Assembly: GCF_030272615.1 (NCBI RefSeq)
Contig: NC_081407.1
Span: 146,443,744-146,507,743, forward strand
DNA from: Cryptomeria japonica
Taxonomy: Eukaryota > Streptophyta > Pinopsida > Cupressales > Cupressaceae
DNA: 64,000 nucleotides
Direction: 5' to 3'
A model generated the notes under the pieces. It worked only from the letters and a program-made list of their open reading frames with translations, was not told where the DNA came from and did not search any database. Shown here one piece after another: positions 1 to 12,450 of this stretch (its first letter is position 1; each line of letters starts with the position of its first letter). Both the position numbers and the translations under genes were made by a program.

Positions 1-189
1 AGCCAGGCCAGGGAGCCCCTGGATGCGGTAGCGTACTACAACCAGCGGCACCCTGGTTTTCATGCCCTAGTTGCATAGCGCTCCTCCTCTCTCCTAATTG
101 GTCTTTTCTAATCGATGTTAAACAATTTATTTATGAATGATGTAATATTGATATTAATGGCTCAATAATGTATAGATTAACTTAAAAAC

Positions 190-1636
190 TAAAGTATGTT
201 AAGTATAACTTAAAAGAATGGAACACGAACTCCTTTGGAAATAACTTTTCTCAAAAGAAGGTCATCAAAGACCAACTTCAAAGTTTGTAAAGGGATATGG
301 AGATTAAGAAAGCTCCAGCAGATCTTATTTTGAAAGAAATAACTCTCTTATATGATCTTCATAATGTAGCTAAGAAAGAGTTGTACTGGAAGTAGCGGTC
401 CAAAAACAAATGGGTTAAAGGAGACTACAACACTAAATTTTTCCACTTGTTAATGATCAAAAGAAGAAAAATAAATAGTCATTGAACTCATTGATAATAA
501 CAATAGGAGCCTTTATTTAGATCAAGAGATAGAGTTAGAAGTACTCAATTTTTTTAAGGAGCTTCTTAATTCTCCCCCAAATTCTCAATTTGGAGACATT
601 ACTGATGAAATCCTTAATGTGATCCCCAACTGAATCAATCATTATGATCTATTATCGTTGGAAAGCCCATCAATGATACAAAGGTTAAAGAGGTTTTATT
701 TCTCTCAATCCTTTCAAAGCCCTAGGTCCTAAAGGATAGCCCCCAACCTTTTTTCAAATTTATTGGGACATTATGAGAAAGATGTTATCCTAGTGGTTAA
801 AGATTTCTTCTATCCTTGAATGCATTTTAAGGGAAATAAATCACATATTCATTGTGCTTATACTGCCTTAAACCTTTCCTAGGGAAGATGATTTTCCAAA
901 ACCAAAAAGGCTTTGTCCTAGGTAGGAAAATTATTGATGCTATTATTATGATCCATGAGACTCTCCATTCAAAGCAAAGAAGTCATGGCTCTCAAGTTGG
1001 ACATTTAAAAAGCCTATGAAAAAGTCTATTGGCAGTTTCTTTTTAAAGTTCCCAAGCGATTTGGAATCTCAGGTAAGTTTCTTCAACTTCTTCATACTTT
1101 TGTTTACTCCTCATCCCTCTCAATTATTCTCAATGAGAGTTGTTGGTGGTTCTTTATGCTTCTAATGGCATTAGACAAGGGGACCCACTTTCCCCCTATC
1201 TTTCCATCATCCTTGCTAAAGTTATAGGAAGGAATATTGAATTAAGTGCTCTGTAAGGAATCCTGAAAGAGCTTAAACCTTATTTTGCCCTTTTTATAGT
1301 TTCCACCAATAATTTATGGATGACCTGGTGCAATCTTGTTGGGTGAAGCATCTATAACAAAGGCCAAAAATTTGTTCTGTATCCTCAACTATTACATCAA
1401 AGCCTTTGGATAATGTATCAACCTTAACAAAAGTACCATCTTATTCTTGAATGTGTCTCCCAAACTTTAAGCCTATATTGCCAACACTCGTAATTGAAAG
1501 TTTGAAAATATTCCTTCTACTTATCTAGTCATGACCCTCACCAAAAATACCATTGATAACTTAGTTACACACTACTAGGAAACTTGCAGTATGGAAAGGA
1601 GCCCTTCTCAGTAGTGTTGGTAAGCTTCAACTACTC
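190..1636 (+). mobile_element. Decayed LINE, 5' part (linker and reverse transcriptase)
   Basis: This is a non-LTR (LINE) retrotransposon remnant with many stops and frameshifts. Reading across frames, the linker before the RT is visible at about 360-480 (KKELYWK, NTKFFHL, IKRRK). The RT follows with a LALGPKG-like stretch near 715, LDI-KAYEKVYWQFL near 995-1040, NGIRQGDPLSPYLS near 1160-1200 and the catalytic FMDDL box near 1310. LINE sequence continues as AVWKGALLSSVGKLQLLH up to about 1636, where a later insertion interrupts it. The LINE resumes at about 3288. No intact ORF remains, so it cannot be active. The 190 bases before it hold nothing I can name, although the endonuclease domain should lie upstream. 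The family call rests on RT motif order and on the zf-RVT and RNase H domains after the break. Confidence 0.8.
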
Positions 1637-3287
1637 CACAAACATTCACACAATGAACACCAGATACATGTGGAAACTCAAGATGGGAAAAACCACAATG
1701 AGAATAGCTGCTTGGATCTAATGCCTAAAGATAGCCTCACAAGATAATGAATCACTTACAAAGAGTTAGTAGGCACCAACCCACTAGAGACACCAATCTC
1801 ATAATCCTAGGTTTGAGTAACAATTCAACAACTAGGATGCCAATCTCAATAATATGAACGATATGATTTTAGGACCTTCAACTTCAACATGCAATTTACC
1901 TTTGATCTAGTTAGTCTTCAAACCACTCTCCTTCATATCTTATGATGTTGTGATAATGGCACACATGAAGCAGGAAACTGCACTTAGCCCCATTCTCCAA
2001 CTCACATGATATGAAATTGTAACCTCATAATTACATCTTTCTCATTAAGAACCACACATAGAAATGAATCTAAGACACTTATATATATGTGTCACAACTA
2101 CTACAATTACAATTATAGGTTGGCCTAATACATATTTAATCATCTAAAAGATAGCCACACAACTCTTCTTCTCCAAATGTGTAATAGGCCAAGTCTAATT
2201 AGCCCACACACTTCCCAAACTACACAAATATGCCAAACACTCCACAAGGTAGCTTAAGTAGGTCCTAAAGGTTGTCCATGCATGATTTTTGGCAGATACA
2301 CAAGCTACATCTCATCTGTAAGTTGGCCACATCAAATGTATAATAGGTTTACCTCCACAAGCTCACACATGGTTCCACACAAGGAAACATGTCATGCAAA
2401 TAGTAATGACGATCAATTTGATCTCAAGAAACATACACCCTAAATCTCTAATAATGGAAAACCAAACCGCTATCGTATAACTTTAGAACACAAGCCAAAT
2501 TGATCGACAACACAATACCAAAATTAGTAAAACAAACATTATGTTATGCTAAACTAGAATTTTAGAAACACTAGATATTAACAGAACATGTGTAGGAATA
2601 CTCTCCATTCAAACTGTAGGACATAACTCCTAAGAATTAGCAAATGCAGACCACTACAAGTTACCACAACAAGCTTACTATTTGGGTAACTACATCCAAC
2701 TTTCTAGAGAAAACTTATAGAACACTTTCATCAACTTGAATAGTCACACCAAAATATTACAAACATATCTTAGCCAATTTCATAGTCATATCAATCAATG
2801 ATATTGCCACAACTCAAAATGCTCTAACATGACAAGATAGTAACATACTTTCTCCAATCTTCAATATGCCACAAGAGTAAACACCATGTCTAATACTTCA
2901 TAGAAATTTTTTGTCCAACAATCTCCCTCAAAGATGACATCCTTTTTCCATCAATGATAATATATGTCCAACAATCTCCCCCTTTGTCATTGATGGAAAA
3001 CAACAAAATGTTGTTGGCACATCACACAAATTTGATAGATCTAATATGTCAAGACCAAGGTCTTCTCCTATTTGAAACAATCTGGAGTTTCATTCTTCTT
3101 TAAGAAATTTATTTTGAGTCCATTTCTCCCACTTTGACATCAATGGAAAAGGTAAATCATCCATTTTTTTATTAGTCAACTTCCAAAAAGACTCCCCCTA
3201 AGTCCATACACCAATCATATATCTCTATTTTTAGTACACACTTCTAAAATACTCTGTAAGACCACCAAGCCTTCTTGTAGCAAGGAG
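1637..3287 (-). mobile_element. LTR-retrotransposon fragment inserted in the LINE
   Basis: A non-coding block interrupts the LINE reading frame between LQLLH and the resumed segment ending FFVAPNNMAIKIEK. Read on the minus strand it shows a polypurine tract (GGGGGAGAT, complement of 2974-2982) followed by TGTTGGAC at 2973, the usual start of a copia-type 3' LTR. The same PPT-plus-start signature recurs 44 bp away (start at 2929), a local duplication. The LTR body would run leftward to about 1640. The roughly 310 bp on the PPT side look like truncated internal sequence. The exact left end and a target-site duplication could not be fixed. Confidence 0.5.
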
Positions 3288-5100
3288 TCAACACCTTCTC
3301 TCTTTCTTTGTGGCTCCTAATAATATGGCCATAAAAATTGAAAAAAATCAAAGAAGGTTCTTATGGTCAGGTATAGAAAGGAAGAACGTGATCTCTTTAG
3401 TTGATTGAGATATTATTTACAAGCACAAAGTTAATGGAGGGTTGGGGATAAGGAAGATAAATCCCATGAATAAAGCTTTACTTTTAAAATTTATTTTGAA
3501 CCTTATTAATCAAAAAATTACATTAGGCTAACATAATGAAGTGTAAGTACCTAAACGGGAGAGAAGGAATTACCTTTCTTCAAGCTCAACAACTACCTAG
3601 AGAGGTGCCAATATCTAGACTAATTTAGAGAAAAATAGACATAATATTTCCCAAGGGGTGAGATGACTTGTTGAGAAAGAAGACACAGTTAGATTCTAGC
3701 AGGATCCATGGATCTCTAATATTTCCTTAGAGAGGCATCCTATCAACTTTTCATTCAATTAGACTCTAGAGAGAAGACTTGGTACAATAGTTAAAGACTA
3801 GTGGGACCCCTCTATTGTTCCCCCAAAATGGAAAATTATTCAGAATTGGGTGGATCCCCAATACAACACCATTGTGGAGGATTTTATGGTTTACCTTTCT
3901 AGCCAATCATTCTTTAGAAACCACCATAAGGATGTCCATATATGGTTTGATTCAAGTAACAGGAGCTACTATGTGAAAGCTAGCTTTAAGATTCTCAAAC
4001 TAGTTTGGCCTCCCACCTTCAACTTTAGATGACCTTGAAATATTAATGTTATTCATAAGATCTATTTTTGTAACTAGTGAACATTTTTCCATAGAAAAAT
4101 TCTCACAATTGATGTTCTCAAGAAACATGTCATGTAGTTGGTTAATAGATGTTCGCTATGTGAATAGGATGAAGAATCTATTGATTATCTATTAATAAAT
4201 TGTAATTATACTTGTAAAAATTATAAGAAGACTCTATTTGGTCATTTTCTTATTCTATGTTGGTGGCCAAAAGATAAAACATCCATGCTTGAAAGATGGT
4301 TCTTGCTCTTTTCTCATCCTCTTATGAAGGGGCTATGGTGGATGGTTTTATTGCACATGGGATGGGGTATTTGGAAGGAGCACAAAAATAGGCTCTTTAA
4401 GAATAAAAAGAGATCAGGGCATGTGTTATTGAAGACTATTGGTAATGTCATAAAATACAATATTAAAGTGTCCAACTTAAAAAATATCAATAGAAACCCA
4501 AAGGATTTGGAAATTTGAATTGTTAAATTTGGGGAAATAAAGGATCTTTTATTTAATATAGATAACATTAATTCCATGAAAGGAAAGAAATTCTTTGGTC
4601 CCCCCTACCCATGGTTGGGTAGAATTTAACTTTGATAGTTCCTCTCATGGGAACTTTGGGCATGCTGGTGGGAGTGGATTCTTATGTGACCATGATGGGG
4701 GACTCATTTTTTCCTATTCTATCAACTTAGCGATGCAAATTCCAAACTTTGTTGAGGTGGCAACATCTCAGTAGGGCATCCTCATTGCTAAAAAAAGGGA
4801 TGAATAACATCATTATCAAATGTGACTCAATGAATTTCATCAATCTATTGATTAATAAGACTAAATCTAGTTGGTGATAGAAGGATTTGATTGATGACGC
4901 ATGCTCTAATATCACAGTTTTTTAAAATCACATGGTTCTACATGTGTTTAGAGAAGACAACAAGTTAGAGGATCTCCTTTCTAACTTAGTAACTCAAAGT
5001 AATGATTGCAATATTTGGGAGAAGATGTCATCCCTTCTGACAAACATTGTCCAAAGGCTACACTTGGAAAAATGTGGCATTCCAATTTAACGCTTCATCA
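3288..5100 (+). mobile_element. Decayed LINE, 3' part (zf-RVT and RNase H)
   Basis: This continues the interrupted LINE. At 3310-3500 the frame reads MAIKIEKNQRRFLWSG and NGGLGIRKINPMNKALL, the conserved block between RT and zf-RVT. A Cys-rich zf-RVT remnant (RCSLCE, then DEESIDYLLINC) lies near 4150-4200. GIWKEHKNRLFKNKKRS follows at 4363-4420. An RNase H-like start (FNFDSSSHGNFGHAGGSGF) is at about 4630-4680, with a later CDSMNFINLLINKT stretch near 4825. Stops and frameshifts are frequent. The 3' end grades into AT-rich tail sequence near 5100. The open stretches at 3850-4032 and 4285-4518 are pieces of this one dead ORF2, not separate genes. Confidence 0.75.
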
Positions 5101-5248
5101 TCTATGAAGCTAGCTACATGTACCATACTAATGATGAGTTTTAGTTTTATTAATTTCATTCCTTGTGGTTTTAAAATTTTCCTTTGTCTTCCTCCTCTTG
5201 TTCTATTTTTGGCTACTCTACATTGTGTCTATTATTTAGTGAAAATGG

Positions 5249-6500
5249 GTGAGGATTTGCTTCAAATTGAACCAAAAGAGTGATTTTAAAAAGGATCATG
5301 AAGTTTGGGAAATCTTAGAAGTGGGTGACTTTACTCCCTACATTATGTCTATGAAAGGATTTTATTTAGCCCTTTCCATGGAATTTTCTTATTTGTGGAA
5401 GAGCGGTGTAGTGTTGGTGCATGGCATTTCCTTCCAAGTCTTGGTGGAGACTACTAAATTGGCAACTAATATTCCTAATGATGGTGTACACTTACCAAAT
5501 AAAACTAAAGGATACTATAAGGAGGCTATATAGACATTCATAAAAAAAAGAGGAAAAGTGAACTAGCTCCAAAGTGGATACAAACACGAAGACCTTCCTA
5601 AGGCATGCTCGAGAGTTGCAAAAGTTTCAATGGAATATGTTACTTTGGAGGATAGATACAAAAGGTTCCATTCCTTTCAGTTTCATATGCTTAATCATTT
5701 TTGTTACTAGATGAAGGTCAATTTTCCTTATTGGTTATTTACTTTGTTGGAAGAATTTTTGTTAATGACTGTTGGTTTTGAGAAACCTCCTCTTCACCAA
5801 GGGTTAATTTTGTGCTTCTTTCAATGTAATTTGGTTGTCATTCCTATAGTTGACACCAAACTTAGAATCATTAACCCCTCAATTCTTGTGCAGTATACTA
5901 GTCATAAACTTCCCACTTTTGGCACTGCTTCTTCTTTAGCTACTCTAATCTCGAGTTCAAGTTGAACCCCTCTCTTAGGGATTCCAACTCTGTCCTAGCT
6001 ATTATGGTTGATCTTACCCTTGAGCCCTCTATAGATCAAATGGTGAGATTTTATGAACCCTTGGGGTGTTTTTCTAAGCCTCCAAAGAACTCCTTTGTGC
6101 TCGACACAAAATATAGTGATCATTCTTCAAGCTATGAAACTTATTCCACATAGTATTATAGTTCTTCTACCCCTAATATCTTAGATAAAATCCCTCCTCT
6201 TTCCCCTTTGAAAGAGGACTCCATGAAGCCAGAGGAGGTGCCCATATTTATACTCACCCAAATACAATGTATCTTATGCATTAAGCTTTAACAAAAAATG
6301 AAAGAGATATGTAGGGCCTTCAATAAACATATGAAACTTTTGAAGTGGCAAATGGCCCAAATTCACTAGGCCAAATGCAAAATTAAGGTTTAATAGAAGC
6401 TAGTCTTTTAGAAATCCCAAGAGTGGCCTCAAGAAGACCTTGACAAAAGTGTATGGGAACAAACAAAGATTATGATAGAGACCTTTGAAAGTTGGAGGGT
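5249..6500 (+). pseudogene. Remnant of an unrecognised element-type ORF
   Basis: Three successive open pieces (5249-5533, 5711-5965, 5962-6153) separated by stops read as one decayed protein. It contains a globular stretch with ISFQVLVETTKLATNIPNDG, then a low-complexity Ser/Pro stretch, then a Lys/Glu-rich part up to about 6500. The layout of a helix followed by a short 'LPNDG' type loop recalls the first ORF of the large element at 59111 (ISEALHLPDH), but I cannot show homology by eye. It lies between the LINE 3' end and another LINE remnant, so an origin in a mobile element is likely. Function unknown. Confidence 0.4.
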
Positions 6501-7489
6501 AATTGCAAAATAAATTCAAATTATCAAACAAGAGGGGCCAAGAATCCTCATCTAGAAGCCCTAGTCACAAAATTAAAATAATATTAGGAGGTCCTAATGA
6601 ATAAAATCCAAGAGCTAATGAATTACTGCATGAAATTTGTTAACAATACTAGTCTCACAATTTAGGTTCTTCAATAAGAGCTAGAGTGTCGAAAAGAGAA
6701 TAAAAGGAGGAGATGCAAAGTTGTGTATGTGGCTCAAAGTAGCATCTTGCATTAGGGCCAAAAAAGACCAAATTATTTGATCAAGTTTCTAAAATATCCC
6801 ACTCATGCTATACAAGGCATTGAAAATATAGGGTTTAAAGGTGTCACCTTTGAAGAGAAATTGGGATTAGTGCAAAAGAAATGGTAGGTAGTGAATGGAC
6901 TAAAGTCCCTTATTGATAGTTAGTTGGTTTTTGGTTCTCTATTTTTTTCTGTTCTATTTTATTACTCTCTATTTTTATTTGTCTATCAATCTCACTCCTT
7001 GTGAGATTCCTTTCATTTACCTTAATGGCATATATGTAATGGGTTAGGGGCCTTCCTTGTGCTAATCTAATCCAAATAATATTATTATATGGAAGAGAGG
7101 TTGAGACATAATAATCAAATTAGCAACATGTACTGATAATAAATTGATCAAACAAGATTTGGTCAAAGCATATTTTAAGCCACCTACTAGTCGATAGATT
7201 GAGGGTCAAAATCTATTCTTCTCTTTTCCTCCATTTTTGGGATCTCACACAAATAAATCAATGAAGACACAAGAATATTTAATCAAGCATATACTATTGA
7301 AGTCAACAAATCCTTGAGTTAAATAATGCATCATGACAATTACATATCCATTAATTTATATGAAATAAATGATAATGGATTGAAATATAGTGTATTATTA
7401 TAGAAAAATAAAAAACAATCATAATCATGTTGTCTACATGCACTTATGCTTATTTATTTTAATTTATGCATTTTAACCAATTTCTAACA
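6501..7489. other. AT-rich spacer, no gene seen
   Basis: The first 400 bases read as decayed, mostly charged coding-like sequence continuing the remnant before it. After about 6900 the sequence becomes T-rich and resembles the 3' untranslated tail of a LINE. I find no ORF, RNA gene or delimited repeat. Confidence 0.4.
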
Positions 7490-8710
7490 TTAACATGGGA
7501 GCAAGAAAGTTTGAAATGGCTCTCCTGCTCTTTGTTAAAACCCTTCTACATTTTGTTGTTGGTTCTTCATCTACTATTAGCTCACTATCTAATATTGTTT
7601 TGTCATGTGGTACTAGTTCGTTGCTCATTGTTGGTTCATTGTTGTTAGTTGATGATGGTTTGTCTCCTACTAGTTCACTACCTATGAACAATGGTGTCCC
7701 TGAGGTCTTGGAGAAATAATCAGTCTTCTCTTGTGTTGCTCTTATCTCCAAGTTCAATGGTTTATCGAATTCCCTTTTAGATTTGAGGAAATGGGTTTTG
7801 GAGTCTTGGAGGCCCATTATTGCTTATAAGATTGGACGTTATCCTTCTACTAGGGGATTTTGTGGTAGCTTTTCAATTAGAGGATGATGGGGATTAGGTG
7901 TTCAAATGTGGTGATTGGTTGTGGGGTGAGCACTCGCTTTCTCTAAGGCCTCAGTTCCCTTCTTTCAACCCTCTTTTTGAATCTATTAGTTTTTTTCCTA
8001 CTTGGGTCAAACTTCCTAATCTACCTCTCTAGTTTTGGGATAAGTCTTGCTTTGAATCTATTGGAAATGCTATTGATAGGTTTGTTATATGGTTGATGCT
8101 TCTCTCTAATTTATGATCATCCTACTTTTGACCTATATTCTTATGGATACTAATACCTCAAAATATTTGCCTACAGAGGTTTCCTTGATTGTTTGGGATA
8201 GACAATGGTCTCATATTCTTGGTTATGAGGGTTTTCCTTTTCATTGTGGGAGAAGTTTGCTACTAGTCACGTCACTAAAAATTGTCATAAATCTCACTAT
8301 AGTAATGCGATATGGTGGAATAGTTTCTTAATGAGCATCTTATTGCGGGAGACTTTTTTAATTTTTAAGATGAATTTAGGGATGAGTAATTGGTTTCAAA
8401 AGTTGCTACTACTTCTATTATTCCTTATGGACCTATTGAGCAACATGCGAATTTAACTTCGCCTCTAGAGCCTAAGTGGCTTGTAAATGAAGATTTGGAA
8501 ATTTTTGCTACTTCAATCTCTCTACCTTTATATATCTTGGTGGCTTATCCTCTTGCCTCCCCTTTCTCTATACCTTTGAAGGATGATATTTCTTGGATGG
8601 TCATGCAAAGAAGGAAGAAAGGTCTTTCTAAGCATAATAATGCCTCACAATCCCTGGTCAAGGGTTCTCATGGTGGTTAGAAGGATCCAGGAGTGGTATA
8701 GTTTCCATCT
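7490..8710 (+). pseudogene. LINE ORF1 remnant (DUF4283 plus zinc knuckle)
   Basis: Read across frames this is the nucleic-acid-binding ORF1 protein of a plant LINE. DUF4283-like sequence runs from about 7870 to 8090 (FKCGDWLWGEHSLSL near 7905, FPSFNPLFESISFFPTWVKL near 7965). It continues as YLPTEVSLIVWDRQWSHILG at about 8166-8225. A CCHC-type knuckle follows near 8238-8300 (PFHC, then SHVTKNC), split between two frames. The last open piece (8390-8680) ends in a Lys-rich segment. Several frameshifts and stops make it non-functional. It is followed by unrelated AT-rich DNA rather than by an RT, so this copy is truncated. It may be unrelated to the LINE at 190-5100. Confidence 0.65.
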
Positions 8711-9389
8711 ATTTGGTTTCTTTATTGCTACTATTTGTCTTTTGAAATGTTGTCCTTCAATTATTTATTCAGGGTTTTGGGTGCCCTTCAAAACCCACTT
8801 TTATTTGTATGGCTGGTTATAGGTTTATAGAAATTGGATTTTTGCAATGTGGTTGATGGTTGGTCTTTGGAAACACTTATCTTATTCATCATCTATTTAT
8901 TTTTGGTTTGCTATCTATTCCTTGTGGGTTGATGCCTTTTGCCTTTTCGGGGGCTTTGGGTTCATTATTTTGCACTTCATCCACACTAAGTTTCTAAAAT
9001 TATTCCATATTCAAATAAACATGAATCAAAAAGAGGTTCTAATTGATATGAAAATATATCCTTAATCTTACCTAATTCACTATGTTAATGATCATCTATC
9101 AACAAATTAAGGTGAGATAGCTCTCCTTTTGTTATAACTTTTAACCCATGATCTCTAAGATAAAGATTAAATTTCAAAGTATAAGATAACTCTTCACCAA
9201 TTTTAAATGCACAAATACTAATATAACCTCATTTAATTATTTTTCTCTACTTTCAAAACTAATTTGAAGCTATATTCATATGGATCATTAACTAATGATA
9301 CTCCCAAATGAAATCTTGTATTTGTATTAAGAAATAAAGGAAATAACAAATCAATAATGGAAATTTTGTTAATCTTAGAGGATCTGATT
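8711..9389. other. Spacer, no gene seen
   Basis: AT-rich sequence continuing at low quality from the LINE ORF1 remnant. Short open stretches are Phe/Trp/Leu-rich and look like chance. No repeat boundary or RNA gene was recognised. Confidence 0.35.
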
Positions 9390-10500
9390 AATACTGAGAG
9401 TGGGGGTGAATCAGTATTAAAAATAAATTCAATCTTAAAACTTGAACTTATAGACTTCACCAAATCAATCATAAACCAATAATAAACTCTTTACTAGTAC
9501 CAATATCTACTGATAACCAATTGCTAATCTGATTTATCAAGACTGCCCATTAAGTGTTCATCAATATGCATAAACTGAAAGTAAAACATAATAGCACATA
9601 TAAACATTCACCATATGAACACCATGTTTTTCACGTAGAAACCCAAATAGGGGAAAACCATGGTGGGAATTGGTACCCACAAAAATTGTGCACTCTTTCG
9701 GAATGCACCCTATTAGGAACCAAGCCCGGTTAGAATCTTACAATGATGCCCTATTAGGAGCAAACCCTATTAGGAGTCACCTGGTTAAGGGATTTAGATG
9801 ATGATCCTTGTTAGAAGCTTTGACTTGTTAGGATCAACCTCACAAGAGGATTTAACACTCTGATATAGAGCTACCCGATTAAGGGATTTACAATGCAAGG
9901 CCTATTAGAACCTACCCGGTTAAGGGATTTTATTTGTTGTAACTGTTAGGGAACAACAATAAATGATCTGGGTATAGCACTTAACTACTTGCTTGATCAC
10001 ATCCATTTTTTTCTCCAAATCTACAACACTCTGGCAGATCTCTCACACTCTGGTTCGTCTTCACACTCTTCTCAAGACCATTGACACAACAAACATCAAT
10101 TATACCAACCTAATTAACCTTTACAACTTAATCAGTTACAAAACCCTAAGACTTACATCATAGATCATCACAAATATTTACTTACAGATCATCATATGGA
10201 TTATTGCAATCAATTACAAATCAATTTCAACCGTTGAGTGATCGTAACATCACAACAACTTGATCTGATACAAAGTCAAACCCTTAGCTCATTTTGCTAA
10301 GCACCTTGCACATTCCCAAAAAATTCCATCTTGATCACGCCAAAACATAATTCAAAACCTTCATGTGGGTTGTATCACATTATCACCAACATTTAAACTT
10401 AATGTAGATCACTGCCAAACCAAAAATTATTACTGGTTAAGAAAATTCTTTACCGGTCCTTAAACCCTTCTTAAACCCTAGCAAAAATACAACAAAAATC
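9390..10500. mobile_element. Degraded LTR-like sequence with GGTTAAGGGATTT repeats
   Basis: The block around 9630-9660 (ACGTAGAAACCC then GGGGAAAACCA) is the kind of sequence found near the 3' end of copia LTRs. From 9700 to 9930 a short motif recurs: CTGGTTAAGGGATTT near 9770, CCGATTAAGGGATTT near 9872 and CCGGTTAAGGGATTT near 9913, mixed with CCCTATTAGGA motifs. I could not find paired termini or a target-site duplication, so the limits are approximate and orientation is open. Confidence 0.35.
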
Positions 10501-12099
10501 ATAAACATGACTTCTAGTAACCAAAACATGATGTGGTTCTAGTCAGATGCATATTATAATGATACAAACTCACATTCCAAACCGTAATACTTCAATCATC
10601 ACCGATCTCCAGAATCAATCAAAACATCTCCAAGGTCCTAATTCCCAGTTTACTGTCTCTAATACCGGTAAGGAATTTCCAGTAGACCAAAAAGAATTAG
10701 ATGAAAAAATACAATATACTAAACATCAGTTGCCATCAATGACAACATAAATAACTGATCAAATTTATCCAATCGTGCAATCTCAATCTCTTCATCACAA
10801 TGTCATCACAAACAGTCCTTTACCAGTTCAGTCATCATTCTTCACCTGCATCAGTTATGCCAATCATGCCAACAAATTCCTACAATTTTTCTTAAAGTTA
10901 TAATCATCACATATCTATTCTTCAATACTCAATGAATTTTAGCTTACAAACCATATGATACTTAAGGCTATTGTTTACACATAACAAAGATCCACATGAT
11001 TGTGTTGTATGTGAGATTATCCTTTGAAACCTTATGTTGATACTTCCCTCTGAAAGCCAATAAATATTTTGTATGACCAAGTATAAATGATGAATGGGTT
11101 CCAAATAAGGGATAATGATGATGTGTGACCAAATGGAATAAAAATGGATGACTGGAAGAAGAGCCTTTACCGGTCTTCACTTAGTTATACCAATTTGGGA
11201 GCTCTTCATTAAGGGAAGGAAGTTCATGAGAGCATTATTAGAAGCAAATTGCATTTTAGTATTGCTAAAATACACATAAAATGGATTTGTTGAAAGTGAT
11301 TTAGATAATTTTAAGAAAAATCAATTGGTGACAGTAAGGCTAACTTCCTCAATTTTTGTCCTCATCTTCCTAGTTGGTACTGAATTGGAAGGCAAGATAC
11401 AAGGTATGGCCATCTATAAAAGAATATTTTTTAGTGAACTCTTATCATAGGTTATTGTTGTAGGTACCCATATAGACATTATGCAAAATTTCAATGCATA
11501 GAGAATGCAACGTATGTACAAAATGGATTTGTTGGCAAGGCTTTATGAACTTTTATATTAACAAAATCCACTTAACTAGCATCCTCCCTTCCTATGCCAA
11601 ATCGACGCTTTGGAATAGGGTATGGATATGCATGGAAAGTTATAAGATAAGAAAACCTAGAATATTAAAGGCCTAATAAAATTCCTTCAAGGAAAGCAAT
11701 CCTATGGTATGATAGGAAACATGGAAAGAGAAAAGTGCAAAACCAAGTTATGTGCATTAAAGCAATGTTTCACAATTCCTCTAAATAAAAGATAAGAATT
11801 AAGCATTCAACCTTTAGACAAAATGAAATCATGTTGAGAGAAGTCCAAGAATCATTAAATCTGACACCAAAGTATATCAAGAGTATTAACAAACTTTGCA
11901 AGATAAATTTTCTCTCCAATTTGGACTTTATAATTCCAAGCAAACATACATGAAAAATAATAATGAATGCAAATCCTTACATGCAAGAATATTCCTATGA
12001 GAATACCTGCCAATAAGTTGACCTCCCTCTTTTTTTTCCTTCTTCCTTCATATATATATATATATATAGGAGGTCCTCTGCTCGATTCCTCATTCCTTT
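10501..12099. other. Spacer, no gene seen
   Basis: AT-rich non-coding DNA. Open stretches of 60-70 codons have no recognisable domain and overlap on opposite strands. A short (TA)n run lies at about 12050-12068. Nothing else could be supported. Confidence 0.4.
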
Positions 12100-12450
12100 T
12101 GTAAACCTATGTAGATTTTTTTGCTAATCCTATTTGTTTTCAAAATCCTCTTTCATTCCTCTCCCATTTTTTATAAACTCTGTGATTATTGTGATGTGTT
12201 TTAATAGACTTTTTCCCTTCTGCGCATGTATTATTATCCTCCAGTTTCCCCACTAGTACACTATTTTTAGTTTCTTTTGTAGATTTCTTTGCCAGTGATA
12301 TTTGTTTTCAAAATCCTCTTTCATTCCTCTCCCATCTTTTTTGTCTAAACCATGTGAGTATTTTGTGTCTTTAAAAACCTTCTTGTGATGTGTTTTAATG
12401 GAATTTTTCCCTTCCTTGTGTTTCTATTGTCTCTATTTAATTTAAAACCC
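12100..12450. repeat. Two-copy tandem duplication, period about 171 bp
   Basis: The segment starting near 12110 (GTAGATTTTTTTGC, then TTTTCAAAATCCTCTTTCAT and CCTCTCCCAT) is repeated from near 12281 with scattered changes, through GTGATGTGTTTTAATGGA. The copies are adjacent and in the same orientation. They lie just outside the left LTR that begins at 12556. No coding capacity. Confidence 0.6.

Noticed and set aside
1615-2973. TGTTGG...CCAACA termini suggesting a 1359-bp solo LTR starting at 1615
   Set aside because: The bases after 1615 still translate as LINE protein (SSVGKLQLLH), so the left TGTTGG is LINE sequence by chance. Only the right boundary next to the purine tract was kept.
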